Shown here piece after piece: positions 1 to 7,815 of a DNA stretch of 63,894 bases. The notes below the pieces were generated by a model. That model made no database searches. It was given only the letters and a program-made list of their open reading frames with translations, and had not been told where the DNA came from. The stretch is from CAYYYA01 sp964517065 (GTDB lineage: Bacteria > Patescibacteriota > Patescibacteriia > UBA1558 > 2-01-FULL-52-15). Each line of letters starts with the position of its first letter. Positions within the stretch are counted from its first letter, which is position 1. The stretch lies in contig CAZFBK010000004.1 of the NCBI GenBank assembly GCA_964517065.1, positions 1 to 63,894 of the forward strand, written 5' to 3'. Made by a program: the position numbers and the translations under genes.

Positions 1-80
1 GCTTGAAGGATTGGGTAATGAGACAGTAAGTGTAGGTCATTGAATAACTCTAGCACTACGGTAGAGGGTGTCAAGATTAG

Positions 81-226
81 GAAGTTCGAAGTTCTAAGTT
101 CGAAGTTCTAAGCAATATCAAAGTTTCAAAATTAAAATATCAAAACGTTGCTCCCCTTGGGTTTCTAAAATTTGAAATTATTAGATTTGAACTTGTTTCG
201 AATTTAGAGCTTTGGATTTAGAACTT
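81..226. repeat. Intergenic AAGTTCGAAGTTCTAAG repeat, inverted
   Basis: Positions 81-112 hold a tandem of AAGTTCGAAGTTCTAAG-type units. Positions 192-226 hold a diverged inverted version (TTCGAATTTAGAGC, then TTTAGAACTT). The two arms could fold into a long imperfect hairpin upstream of gap. Similar AT-rich units (AAGTTGGGAGTT, AGTAATTAGTAATT) recur in other gaps of the window, so this is one member of a dispersed repeat family. Confidence 0.6.
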
Positions 227-239
227 TTTTTACTGATTG

Positions 240-248
240 TGCTATAAT
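240..248 (+). promoter_or_regulatory. Extended -10 promoter of gap
   Basis: TG-C-TATAAT lies 38 bases before the gap start codon. It matches an extended -10 element. No good -35 box is seen at the usual distance, as is common for extended -10 promoters. Confidence 0.55.
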
Positions 249-286
249 AAACCCAGTATTAAGCAGTAAGTATAACGTAAAAAGAT

Positions 287-1309
287 ATGCCATCAGCAAA
301 AAAGATTCGTGTCGCTATCAACGGATTTGGTCGGATCGGACGGGCGGCTTTCAAAATTGCCCTGCAGAATAAACGCTTAGAAATTGTGGCCATTAATGAT
401 TTAACTGATGCGGCTACTTTAGCTCATTTACTGCAGTACGACACTGTCTATGGCAAATACGGCAAGAAAGTCACTGTCCGTGGTTCATCGCTGGTCATCG
501 ATAGAGGAGTTTACCCTATTATCGCGCAACCTGATCCGACGAAGTTGCCCTGGAAAAAATATAATGTCGATGTAGTGCTGGAGTGTACCGGACGCTTCGT
601 CAAAGATGGCGCAGCTATGGCGCATATCAAAGCCGGCGCCAAGAAAGTTGTAGTTTCAGCTCCGACCAAAGGCGGTAACGTCATGACCTATCTGTTCGGT
701 GTCAATGCCGAGAAATATCAAGGAGAGAAAATTATTTCCAATGCTTCCTGCACGACCAATTGTATTGCACCAGTAGCAGAAGTGATGCATCGTATTTTTG
801 GAATAGAGAAAGCTATGATGACCACTATTCATTCCTACACAGCAGAACAAAACTTAGTCGATGGTCCGCCACCGGGAGGTAAGTCCGGTGATATGCGACG
901 AGCACGCGCTGCCGCTGCCAACATTATCCCAACTACAACCGGTGCTGCTATCTCCACGACAGAAGTCATTCCGGAATTAAAAGGCTTATTCGACGGCTTA
1001 TCACTGCGCGTCCCAACCTTCTGTGGTTCATTAGCCGATTTCACCTTCGTAGTGAAGAAGCGCACAACAGTCGAAGCGGTGAACAAAGCTTTAATCTCAG
1101 CCAGTAAGACCGCGAAGATGAAGGGCGTCCTGATGTGTACTGATGAGCCGCTGGTTTCTTCTGATGTTATCGGCAATCCGTATTCATCTATAGTCGATCT
1201 GTCCTTGACACAGGTGGTTGACGGTACCATGGTGAAAGTAGTAGCCTGGTATGATAACGAGTTTGGCTATTCCAATCGTCTGGTGCAGATGATTAGCCAC
1301 GTGGCTTAA
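287..1309 (+). CDS. gap: Type I glyceraldehyde-3-phosphate dehydrogenase
   Basis: This 340-aa cytoplasmic enzyme converts glyceraldehyde-3-phosphate, phosphate and NAD(P)+ to 1,3-bisphosphoglycerate in glycolysis. The N-terminal Rossmann motif INGFGRIGR starts near residue 10. The catalytic cysteine is C155 in SNASCTTNC, and the C-terminal WYDNEFGYSNR motif is present. Length is normal for the family. There is no Shine-Dalgarno sequence before the ATG, which follows an AT-rich leader from an extended -10 promoter. The gene stands apart from the pgk-eno-gpmI group at 31-38 kb. Confidence 0.97.
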   Translation: MPSAKKIRVAINGFGRIGRAAFKIALQNKRLEIVAINDLTDAATLAHLLQYDTVYGKYGKKVTVRGSSLVIDRGVYPIIAQPDPTKLPWKKYNVDVVLECTGRFVKDGAAMAHIKAGAKKVVVSAPTKGGNVMTYLFGVNAEKYQGEKIISNASCTTNCIAPVAEVMHRIFGIEKAMMTTIHSYTAEQNLVDGPPPGGKSGDMRRARAAAANIIPTTTGAAISTTEVIPELKGLFDGLSLRVPTFCGSLADFTFVVKKRTTVEAVNKALISASKTAKMKGVLMCTDEPLVSSDVIGNPYSSIVDLSLTQVVDGTMVKVVAWYDNEFGYSNRLVQMISHVA

Positions 1310-1364
1310 GCAAGTATCAGGTAGTACGTATAAGGTATTAAGTATTGATGTATCATACATAATT

Positions 1365-1742
1365 ATGAATCAGGTATTAGATTTAGATACTCTGTCGGAT
1401 AAAATTGCGCCCGGTAGCTCTGGTGATGATGAGGCGAATCAACGCGTAGAGAATTTTGATTCTTTGGGAGAGTCTGTGGAGTTGTCGGATGCTATTCACG
1501 ATGCAGCCACATTGGAAGAGCTGGCTCGTGTCGTGGAGCATCGACAGGATTGGGAAGAGTCGAATGGTATGTCTATCGATAGCACGATGTTGGCTCATCA
1601 GCTAAGAGAATTAGACCATCTAATGGGACTTGATCCGAGCGATGAGGTTCAATCCCACATTGATAATCTCATTGCGCTCCTGCCACTACTACCTGATCTG
1701 CAGGATACGGTGGCGAGGATTATGAATAGAGGAGAAAATTAG
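1365..1742 (+). CDS. Small acidic protein of unknown function
   Basis: This 125-aa protein is rich in Asp, Glu and Leu and has no signal peptide or membrane segment. It looks helical throughout: DAATLEELARVVEHR near residues 45-60, then a leucine-rich stretch near 100-115. I do not recognise a family. It follows gap by 55 bases and may share its transcript. The start is the first ATG after an AT-rich TAATT stretch; no Shine-Dalgarno is seen. Confidence 0.6.
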   Translation: MNQVLDLDTLSDKIAPGSSGDDEANQRVENFDSLGESVELSDAIHDAATLEELARVVEHRQDWEESNGMSIDSTMLAHQLRELDHLMGLDPSDEVQSHIDNLIALLPLLPDLQDTVARIMNRGEN

Positions 1743-1830
1743 TAGGCAGCCGACCACTTGGTTTCTGCGAGCCGCACTGGGCGAAGCAGTCCAGTCTATA
1801 TATTGAGTAGTTTTCTATAAGGAATCTATT

Positions 1831-1885
1831 AGAGATTGCTTTGCTCTGAGTACAGAGCTCGCAATGACCAATTGCGAGGAGGTTA
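1831..1885. repeat. GAGATTGC...GCAATGAC intergenic palindromic repeat
   Basis: AGAGATTGCTTTGCTCTGAG is followed by GAGCTCGCAATGACC and AATTGCGAGGAGG. The arms are inverted copies of each other (GATTGC with GCAATG, TTGCTCT with AGAGC). It has the look of the palindromic repeat elements common in uncultured bacteria. It fills most of the gap before cysS. Confidence 0.5.
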
Positions 1886-1916
1886 CTTTTTGTGTTAACC
1901 TGAACCTATTATACCT

Positions 1917-3317
1917 ATGATTACCTTATACAACAGTTTATCGAGAAAACGCGAGGAATTCGTTCCAGCTGATGGCAAGACAGTCAAACTCTATACCTGC
2001 GGTCCGACCGTCTACGATTTTTTGCATATTGGTAATTTACGCGCTTATACGACGTGGGATGTGCTGAAACGTATCTTGCGCTACGAAGGGTTTACAGTGA
2101 ATCATGTGATGAATATCACCGACGTTGGTCATTTGGTGGCTGACTCGGATGATGGTGAAGATAAGATGGAAGTAGCGAAGAAACGTGAGGGTAAGACAGC
2201 TTGGGATTTAGCAAAGCTATACACCGATTATTTCAAAAAAGACTTCGCAGATTTGGGCATACAGTTGGCTGATCATCTCGTACCAGCTACAGATACTATC
2301 AAAGAACAAATAGCCCTGGCTTTGAAGCTTGACGAAGCTGGTTTCTTGTACAAAACGACTGATGGCATGTATTTTGATACTAGTAAATTCCCGCACTACG
2401 GAGCTTTGGCACGACTTGAGAATGTTGATCTCCAAGCAGGTGTCCGTGTCGAGATGGGGGAGAAAAAATCGCCGACCGATTTCGCCGTGTGGAAATTTTC
2501 CCCAGTCAAAGACAAGCGCGACCCTTCGGCTGGCTCAGGGCGTGATATGGAATGGGAGAGTCCTTGGGGCAAGGGATTTCCGGGTTGGCATTTAGAATGT
2601 TCTGCTATTGCGATGAAGTATCTGGGTGAGACGTTAGACATTCATTGTGGTGGTATCGATCATCTGACGATTCATCATCCGAATGAGATCGCCCAATCAG
2701 AAGCAGTGACCGGCAAGCCGTTTGCCCGCTTCTGGATGCATAACGCTTTCCTGAATTTCGGTGAATTGAAAATGTCGAAATCAGCCGGCACCTATATTAC
2801 GCTAAAAGATATCAAAGATCGCGGTATCAGGCCGTTAGCCTATCGCTATTGGCTACTGCAGACGCACTATCGCAAGACATTGCAGTTCTCCTGGGAGGCA
2901 TTGGAAGCAGCTGCGACTGGTTTGGAGAATCTCTATGAGCAGGTAGCCTATCTTGATGAGCCAAGTCCAGATGTACCTGATAGTCTCTTGGCGGAAGCGT
3001 GGTCAAGCTTGTCTATAGATGTCGGTACACCGCAGGCCTTAGCGCAGATTCCGAAAATTCTGGCTTCCCATCAGACATCAGGAGTGAAGATGGGAGCGCT
3101 GAAAGTATTGGATGAATTATTAGGATTAGGCTTAGTAGCAGAACGTATGCGACGTCGTACTATCCCGCAGATTGCACATGGATTACTGGAAGATCGGCGG
3201 AAAGCCCGCGCAGCGGAGGATTGGGAGCGATCTGATCAGCTACGTGATGAGCTGGATAAATTAGGCGTGACGGTGAAGGATACGAAGGAGGGGCAGGTTG
3301 GGGTGTTGAAAAATTAA
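1917..3317 (+). CDS. cysS: Cysteinyl-tRNA synthetase
   Basis: This 466-aa class I aminoacyl-tRNA synthetase charges tRNA-Cys. The HIGH motif is HIGN at residues 37-40 and the KMSKS motif is at 285-289. Zinc ligands are visible as C28 (YTCGP), the Cys of HLECSAI and the downstream HHPNEIAQSE. An unusual eight-residue insertion, DPSAGSGR (residues 202-209), sits between KDKR and DMEWESPWG where relatives run straight through. Its DNA is a REP-like palindrome (separate entry). A TATTAT box ends only 4 bases before the ATG, suggesting a very short or absent leader. Confidence 0.97.
   Translation: MITLYNSLSRKREEFVPADGKTVKLYTCGPTVYDFLHIGNLRAYTTWDVLKRILRYEGFTVNHVMNITDVGHLVADSDDGEDKMEVAKKREGKTAWDLAKLYTDYFKKDFADLGIQLADHLVPATDTIKEQIALALKLDEAGFLYKTTDGMYFDTSKFPHYGALARLENVDLQAGVRVEMGEKKSPTDFAVWKFSPVKDKRDPSAGSGRDMEWESPWGKGFPGWHLECSAIAMKYLGETLDIHCGGIDHLTIHHPNEIAQSEAVTGKPFARFWMHNAFLNFGELKMSKSAGTYITLKDIKDRGIRPLAYRYWLLQTHYRKTLQFSWEALEAAATGLENLYEQVAYLDEPSPDVPDSLLAEAWSSLSIDVGTPQALAQIPKILASHQTSGVKMGALKVLDELLGLGLVAERMRRRTIPQIAHGLLEDRRKARAAEDWERSDQLRDELDKLGVTVKDTKEGQVGVLKN
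2520..2543. repeat. REP-like 24-bp insertion inside cysS
   Basis: CCCTTCGGCTGGCTCAGGG is an imperfect palindrome of the CCCTTCGnnnnGCTCAGGG type that is normally intergenic. Here it adds eight in-frame codons (DPSAGSGR) to cysS. The flanking residues KR and DMEW would join directly without it. Confidence 0.5.
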
Positions 3318-3342
3318 AAGTAAAAAGGCAAAACTAAAACAT

Positions 3343-3376
3343 GAACTGCGAAATATAAATTAGCAGTTCTTTTTTT
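3343..3376 (+). terminator. Rho-independent terminator after cysS
   Basis: GAACTGC (3343-3349) pairs with GCAGTTC (3363-3369), followed by seven T (3370-3376). It lies 26 bases after the cysS stop. Confidence 0.85.
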
Positions 3377-3430
3377 GTGCATCACCAAAGAAACACTATC
3401 ATTTTATTGTATTGTTTGTTAATATTGATA

Positions 3431-3578
3431 AATAAATAAGCCGTCGCTTTTCTATAAGCCGTCTATTTTAAGTAAAAAACGATGAAAGTAAATAAAAAGA
3501 TATCAGGTTAGCCAATAAGTAACAGCCGTCGCTTTCAAGAGCCGACAAAAAATAAGTGGATAAGTAATTAATCCTATT
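3431..3578 (+). repeat. Left copy of ~150-bp AGCCGTC-bearing direct repeat
   Basis: AGCCGTC occurs at 3439-3445, 3457-3463 and 3524-3530, with a degenerate AGCCGAC at 3540. The whole stretch aligns with 19805-19954: the blocks GTTAGCCAA, AACAGCCGTCG and TTTCAAGAGC keep order and spacing. Both copies end at an ATG. It could be a regulatory leader, a recombination site, or both. The gap otherwise contains only the cysS terminator. Confidence 0.65.
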
Positions 3579-4382
3579 ATGAACAGACGCAGAGTCTTCA
3601 ATACATCCCCTGACAGGAATATCTTGCCCATAGTGGCAAAGGTATTGAATGATAGAAGAGGGTATATAAGTAAGCTTCCTGAAGCAAGGAAAGCGGTTAT
3701 TATTATATCCGGCGGGTTAGATTCGATCGCAACTTCGGCCTTTCTAATCCAAGAGTTAAAAATGGAATTATACCCACTTCATATACGAAGAGGACAAACC
3801 AATCATGTGGCGGAAGATAGATCGGTTGATTTTTTTACCAATTTTTTTCAAAAGAAATATGGATCTGATAAATTCCACGAACCCCAGAAGATTTCAGTAA
3901 ACATACCTCCGTCTGAGATTAAAAGTGGTTTAATCAACCACATGAAACAATACGGATACCCCATGAGAGATCCGGTCATGCATCTTTTGGGAGTTCAGTA
4001 TGCCATAGCTGTATCAGACAAGATTAGATCTGATATACGGGATGTATATTGCGCCATTGTCCCAGAAGACTATTTCCCTCACAGTAGTCTGGCGGGGTTA
4101 AGAGTTAATACTCTAAACACCTGTATTAATATGAATGACTGGAGGTGGAATCTAAGCGCACCGAATATTGATCCTTTATTGTTGAATAATACCTTTGGCA
4201 AGAAGGAAGAAATTATGTGGTCAATGACAAATGATATACCGATTGGTGAAACGATTTCATGTAATCTGGCAAATAGTGATACTAATTATTTGGCTTGTGG
4301 TACTTGCTCTTCATGTAGCAGAAGAAGTAAGTCATTTTTAGATGCGGGCTTTGATGATCCGACGAGATATTATAAAGAATAA
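3579..4382 (+). CDS. QueC-like PP-loop (7-deazaguanine synthase family) protein
   Basis: This 267-aa protein has the PP-loop signature SGGLDS near residues 44-49, preceded by the hydrophobic strand KAVIII. Its C terminus carries a QueC-like zinc site (ISC, then CGTCSSC) and the family tail of the R-x-S-F-x-x-AG-x-x-DPT-x-Y kind. QueC turns 7-carboxy-7-deazaguanine into preQ0 with ATP and ammonia. No queD, queE or tgt is in the window, so the substrate is open; QueC-like proteins are also known in CBASS and Qat defence loci and in deazaguanine DNA modification. It is the first gene of a tight AT-rich five-gene cassette, and its stop nearly touches the next start. Confidence 0.8.
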   Translation: MNRRRVFNTSPDRNILPIVAKVLNDRRGYISKLPEARKAVIIISGGLDSIATSAFLIQELKMELYPLHIRRGQTNHVAEDRSVDFFTNFFQKKYGSDKFHEPQKISVNIPPSEIKSGLINHMKQYGYPMRDPVMHLLGVQYAIAVSDKIRSDIRDVYCAIVPEDYFPHSSLAGLRVNTLNTCINMNDWRWNLSAPNIDPLLLNNTFGKKEEIMWSMTNDIPIGETISCNLANSDTNYLACGTCSSCSRRSKSFLDAGFDDPTRYYKE

Positions 4383-4383
4383 G

Positions 4384-5448
4384 ATGGAAATCTCTCAAGC
4401 AGCACAACGATTCTTTGAATTTAAGTTGGCTCCCTCAAAAGCTTCAAAAGGCAATGAGGATTTGCTTAGATTTGATTTGGCGGAAGGGTTATTAAATTCT
4501 GATAAAAAGTACTCAGCTCTTCCTGATAAGAATCCGCAGCATCTGAAAGAAATTTTGGCGGAATTTGTTTCTTGTGATTCAGACAATATAGCTTTTTTTG
4601 CTGGCGCGGATGAGATTATAGAGATTGTGCCTCGTTTATATCTTAATTATGGAGATGCATCACTTATCGTTACCCCTGTTTTTAGCAGATTAATAGATAC
4701 CAACGTTAAGGTTGGTGCTGAGGTAATTACCTATGCTCTCAGTGAGGATCATAACTTCAAATTAACAGACCAAGATGTGGTAAATATTGTTGAAATCGTT
4801 AAGCTTAAAAAAATAAAGGTTATCTGGCTTTGTTCTCCTAGTAATCCTACTGGCGTTCCGATCGCCGTTTCCAAGATAAAGAGATTGTCGACACTATGCC
4901 CGGACTCATTAGTTGTTGTCAATGAAGTCTACCAAGAATACTATAGTCTAAATCCTAAAGAGTCCGCTGGTTCTCTTATCGATTCCTGTAGTAGTTTAGT
5001 TGTAATTAGATCCTTTTCCAAAGCCTTTGGCTTAGCAGGCTTGAGGATTGGATACGCGGTGGCATCAAAAAGAATCATAGAAAACTTTACTAGGTATAAG
5101 ACCATGTTTAACGTCTCTGCAGTGGCTCAGGAAGAGGCCTTACGGGTGTTAACAACCAAAGCGGAAATAGAGAAATTAATAAGCCTTACAAGTTTATTGA
5201 GAGATCAGATTCAGGAATCGATAGGTATATTGAATAATTTTGAGTTTATAGAATCAAAAACTAATTTTATTTTCATGAGACACAAGACGAAAGATCTGTT
5301 TGAGGAATTATACCGGCGAGGAATATTAGTTTCCGACTGGAGGAATGCTAAAGGGGTTGAAGGTAGAGGTTTTGTTCGTATCTCGGTAAACTCCCAAAGG
5401 TTAAATACGATACTCATTGAATCTCTTAAAGATATTAATAAATCATAA
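4384..5448 (+). CDS. PLP-dependent aminotransferase, HisC/CobD-like
   Basis: This 354-aa fold-type I aminotransferase resembles histidinol-phosphate aminotransferase and threonine-phosphate decarboxylase. CSPSNPTG (near 155-162) is the PLP-binding Asn motif. The expected tyrosine is in VNEVYQEY, and the PLP lysine is in RSFSKAFGLAGLRIGY. The ATG at 4384 sits one base after the upstream stop; an in-frame ATG at 4342 would overlap the previous gene and is less likely. The substrate cannot be read from the sequence. Its place between a QueC-like enzyme and a pyrimidine C5-modifying enzyme suggests a role in making a nucleotide-derived metabolite (inference). Confidence 0.85.
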   Translation: MEISQAAQRFFEFKLAPSKASKGNEDLLRFDLAEGLLNSDKKYSALPDKNPQHLKEILAEFVSCDSDNIAFFAGADEIIEIVPRLYLNYGDASLIVTPVFSRLIDTNVKVGAEVITYALSEDHNFKLTDQDVVNIVEIVKLKKIKVIWLCSPSNPTGVPIAVSKIKRLSTLCPDSLVVVNEVYQEYYSLNPKESAGSLIDSCSSLVVIRSFSKAFGLAGLRIGYAVASKRIIENFTRYKTMFNVSAVAQEEALRVLTTKAEIEKLISLTSLLRDQIQESIGILNNFEFIESKTNFIFMRHKTKDLFEELYRRGILVSDWRNAKGVEGRGFVRISVNSQRLNTILIESLKDINKS

Positions 5449-5449
5449 T

Positions 5450-6076
5450 ATGAAACATATTGTAGCGAAGAACACAGGGGAAGCTTGGATTAAAGCATCT
5501 CAAGAAGTAATGCTTAATGGATTACCTGTTAAAGATGGGGAGGTTAATCTGAAAGAGTCGTTACATGTATTTTTAACGATTGAAGATCAGATTTCTAAAG
5601 ATGCAATAACCGAGAAATACGCTGATCCAACAATGATTGACTGGATGAGAAGGAATTTCTTTGATTTTGAACCAGTTTTGGATTGGGGGTATAGTTATGG
5701 TCAGAGGTTTTTCAATTATGATGGTATTAATCAGATCAAAAACGTTATAAAAAAACTAAAGAAGAATCCAGAATCCAAATCAGCAACAATATCACTCATG
5801 AATCCCGATGGTGACAAACATCATATGCCATGTATTGTTGCTATAGATTTCAAAATCAGAGACAATAAGCTTATTACAACTGCTTTTTTTCGAAGTCAGG
5901 ATGTCGGCAAAAAGATATACGCGGACATACTATGCATAGGAGAGATTGGTCAGATGATCGCTTCACAGTTGGATCTGCATTTGGGTGAACTACATATCCA
6001 CATTGTTTCACTACACGTCTATGAGCCTGATTGGGATCGAGTAAATAAGATGATATATCAAAATGAAATACGTTAA
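5450..6076 (+). CDS. Thymidylate synthase-family pyrimidine C5-(hydroxy)methylase
   Basis: This 208-aa protein aligns without gaps to the catalytic half of ThyA: C128 (MPCIV), R148-S149 and D151 (RSQDV), H189 and Y191 (LHVY) match E. coli C146, R166-S167, D169, H207 and Y209. The base-recognising N177 of ThyA is replaced by D159 (YADIL), as in dCMP hydroxymethylases and CMP hydroxymethylase MilA (family knowledge). A cytidylate rather than dUMP substrate is therefore likely. It is shorter than ThyA (264 aa). It starts 1 base after the aminotransferase stop and overlaps the next gene by 14 bases. An upstream start at 5417 would run into the aminotransferase gene. Confidence 0.8.
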   Translation: MKHIVAKNTGEAWIKASQEVMLNGLPVKDGEVNLKESLHVFLTIEDQISKDAITEKYADPTMIDWMRRNFFDFEPVLDWGYSYGQRFFNYDGINQIKNVIKKLKKNPESKSATISLMNPDGDKHHMPCIVAIDFKIRDNKLITTAFFRSQDVGKKIYADILCIGEIGQMIASQLDLHLGELHIHIVSLHVYEPDWDRVNKMIYQNEIR

Positions 6077-7811
6077 TCTAATAACTTCAAATAAGAATAA
6101 AGTCGAAGAATATGAGCGATATGTAAAATCTTTTGGTATTGATTTAGCTATTGAAATTAAAAACATCGAAGTGCTGGAGTTACAAAGTATGAATTCAGAG
6201 GAGGTTATAGCCGGTAAGGTTGAGTATGTTCAAGCAAGAACAACTCAACCATTCTTAATTGAGGACACATCATTTTTGACCGATAAATATCCAGACTTCC
6301 CGGGGACTAATACGAAATTTATCAACAAAACACTAGGGATCGATGGTTGGCGACAGCTTTTTGATGAAGGAGATAGGATACGTGCTCGTACCAGCTTAGC
6401 CTTCCACTATCTTGGCGAGACTCATATCTTTAGGGGAGAGATTGAAGGCGTTATTACTTTTAAAAATCTAAGTGATTTAAATACAGAAATGCTTTTGAAT
6501 AGCCTATTCTATGTAGAATCAAGCAATGATTTACTTGGTAATCTAATAAAAAAAGATTCATTTCAGAATCACAGAAAGAAAGCTTTTGGTAAATTTATAG
6601 ATTACATCAAAGTATCTGATCAAGAAGAATTTGAGGCTGTAGAGGGTATATCAAAAAAGTGGGGCGATCGAGCAAGTGATTGGGAAAGCGAATTAAGAAA
6701 TCCTAATTCTTATGTTAATTACGAGCAAGGGTATGATAGGTTCTTAGTTTTGATTAAAAAATTCATGCCGGAGATTACTGGAGAGGTATTGGATCTAGGT
6801 TGTGGTACGGGTTATATTGCCAGGCAGATTGCCGAGAAAAAAGATGTTAACGTCACGGGGATTGATATAAGCTTAGAGATGATACATACAGCAATGCCCT
6901 ATGAGAAGGAAAACTTAAAGTTTCGTCAAACTAGATTGAATCAAGTTTTCAAGGAAGATTTCTTTGATGTTATCGTTTCACGGGGAGCAATCATCTCGCA
7001 GATCCCTCAACTGAGTGTTTTTGATTTTATAAAATCTATTGACTGCATGGCTAAAGAGGGAGCTTATTTCTTTTTTGATTTTATTCAAAACCTTGAGAAC
7101 GGCGACTATCCCACAAAAAATATAATAAACCAGTTTTCATTAGATCAGATTACACGGATTATGGAGGAAATGGGTTGGGTAAAGATCTATGCTGAAGAAA
7201 GTGAGGTAGCTCGAGTTAGAATAGTCGGATTTCACAAATCAATGGAAAAGGGCGTGTATTTTGTTACAAGTAACCCCGCAAAAATAGAAGAATTCAAGGA
7301 AGCTATAGGAGAGTCTGACATTACCTTATTTTTTTGTGGCCTGACTATCGAAGAGATCAAATCAGACTCACTAGAAAAGATAGTGGCGGATAAGTTAGTG
7401 AAGAGCTTTGAAGTAATCAAGAAACCTGTTATCTGTACCGATGGAGGAATATTTATCAACGCACTCAATGGTTTCCCGGGCGAAAATTCTAAGCAGGCAG
7501 CTCAAAAGGTTGGAGCTCATGGTTTGTTGAAACTTATGGAGTCCGTGCAGGATAGATCAGCAGTCAGAAGAAATTGTATCGGTTATTATGATGGTGAGAA
7601 GATGGAATTTTTCACATCGGAGATATTGTGTGATATAAGTAAATCCGTTAGAGAAAAATATTCGTCGTATGAGTTAGACAAGATACTAATACCTCTGAGT
7701 AAAAGGAATCCCCAGCTCTTAACCTATTCAGAAATTGATTTGGCATCACGAGTGGCTTTAACTGAACTTCCTCAGTTGGCCGAGTTCATTCAAAAAATAC
7801 TCAGGGGGTGA
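6063..7811 (+). CDS. HAM1-like NTPase / SAM methyltransferase / HAM1-like NTPase fusion
   Basis: This 582-aa protein has three domains. Residues 1-180 are a HAM1/RdgB-type nucleotide pyrophosphatase: TSNKNKVEEY near 8, LIEDTSF near 65, FPGTNTKF near 79 and the closing NHRKKAFGKF near 170. Residues 205-395 are a class I methyltransferase with LDLGCGTG at 243-250 and GIDIS on the next strand. Residues 396-582 are a second, more diverged HAM1 domain: TSNPAKIEEF, CTDGGIFI, FPGENSKQAAQ. HAM1 enzymes cleave non-canonical NTPs to NMPs and pyrophosphate. I know no standard protein with this arrangement. The start overlaps the previous gene by 14 bases. Confidence 0.85.
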   Translation: MKYVNLITSNKNKVEEYERYVKSFGIDLAIEIKNIEVLELQSMNSEEVIAGKVEYVQARTTQPFLIEDTSFLTDKYPDFPGTNTKFINKTLGIDGWRQLFDEGDRIRARTSLAFHYLGETHIFRGEIEGVITFKNLSDLNTEMLLNSLFYVESSNDLLGNLIKKDSFQNHRKKAFGKFIDYIKVSDQEEFEAVEGISKKWGDRASDWESELRNPNSYVNYEQGYDRFLVLIKKFMPEITGEVLDLGCGTGYIARQIAEKKDVNVTGIDISLEMIHTAMPYEKENLKFRQTRLNQVFKEDFFDVIVSRGAIISQIPQLSVFDFIKSIDCMAKEGAYFFFDFIQNLENGDYPTKNIINQFSLDQITRIMEEMGWVKIYAEESEVARVRIVGFHKSMEKGVYFVTSNPAKIEEFKEAIGESDITLFFCGLTIEEIKSDSLEKIVADKLVKSFEVIKKPVICTDGGIFINALNGFPGENSKQAAQKVGAHGLLKLMESVQDRSAVRRNCIGYYDGEKMEFFTSEILCDISKSVREKYSSYELDKILIPLSKRNPQLLTYSEIDLASRVALTELPQLAEFIQKILRG

Positions 7812-7815
7812 CAAA

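Noticed and set aside
3439..3546. AGCCGTC repeats as a possible CRISPR array
   Set aside because: Motifs are only 7 bp, spacing is 18 bp then 67 bp, there are no regular spacers and no cas genes in the window.
4342..4383. Upstream start for the aminotransferase
   Set aside because: It would overlap the QueC-like gene by 41 bases; ATG 4384 is one base after the stop and fits the tight packing.
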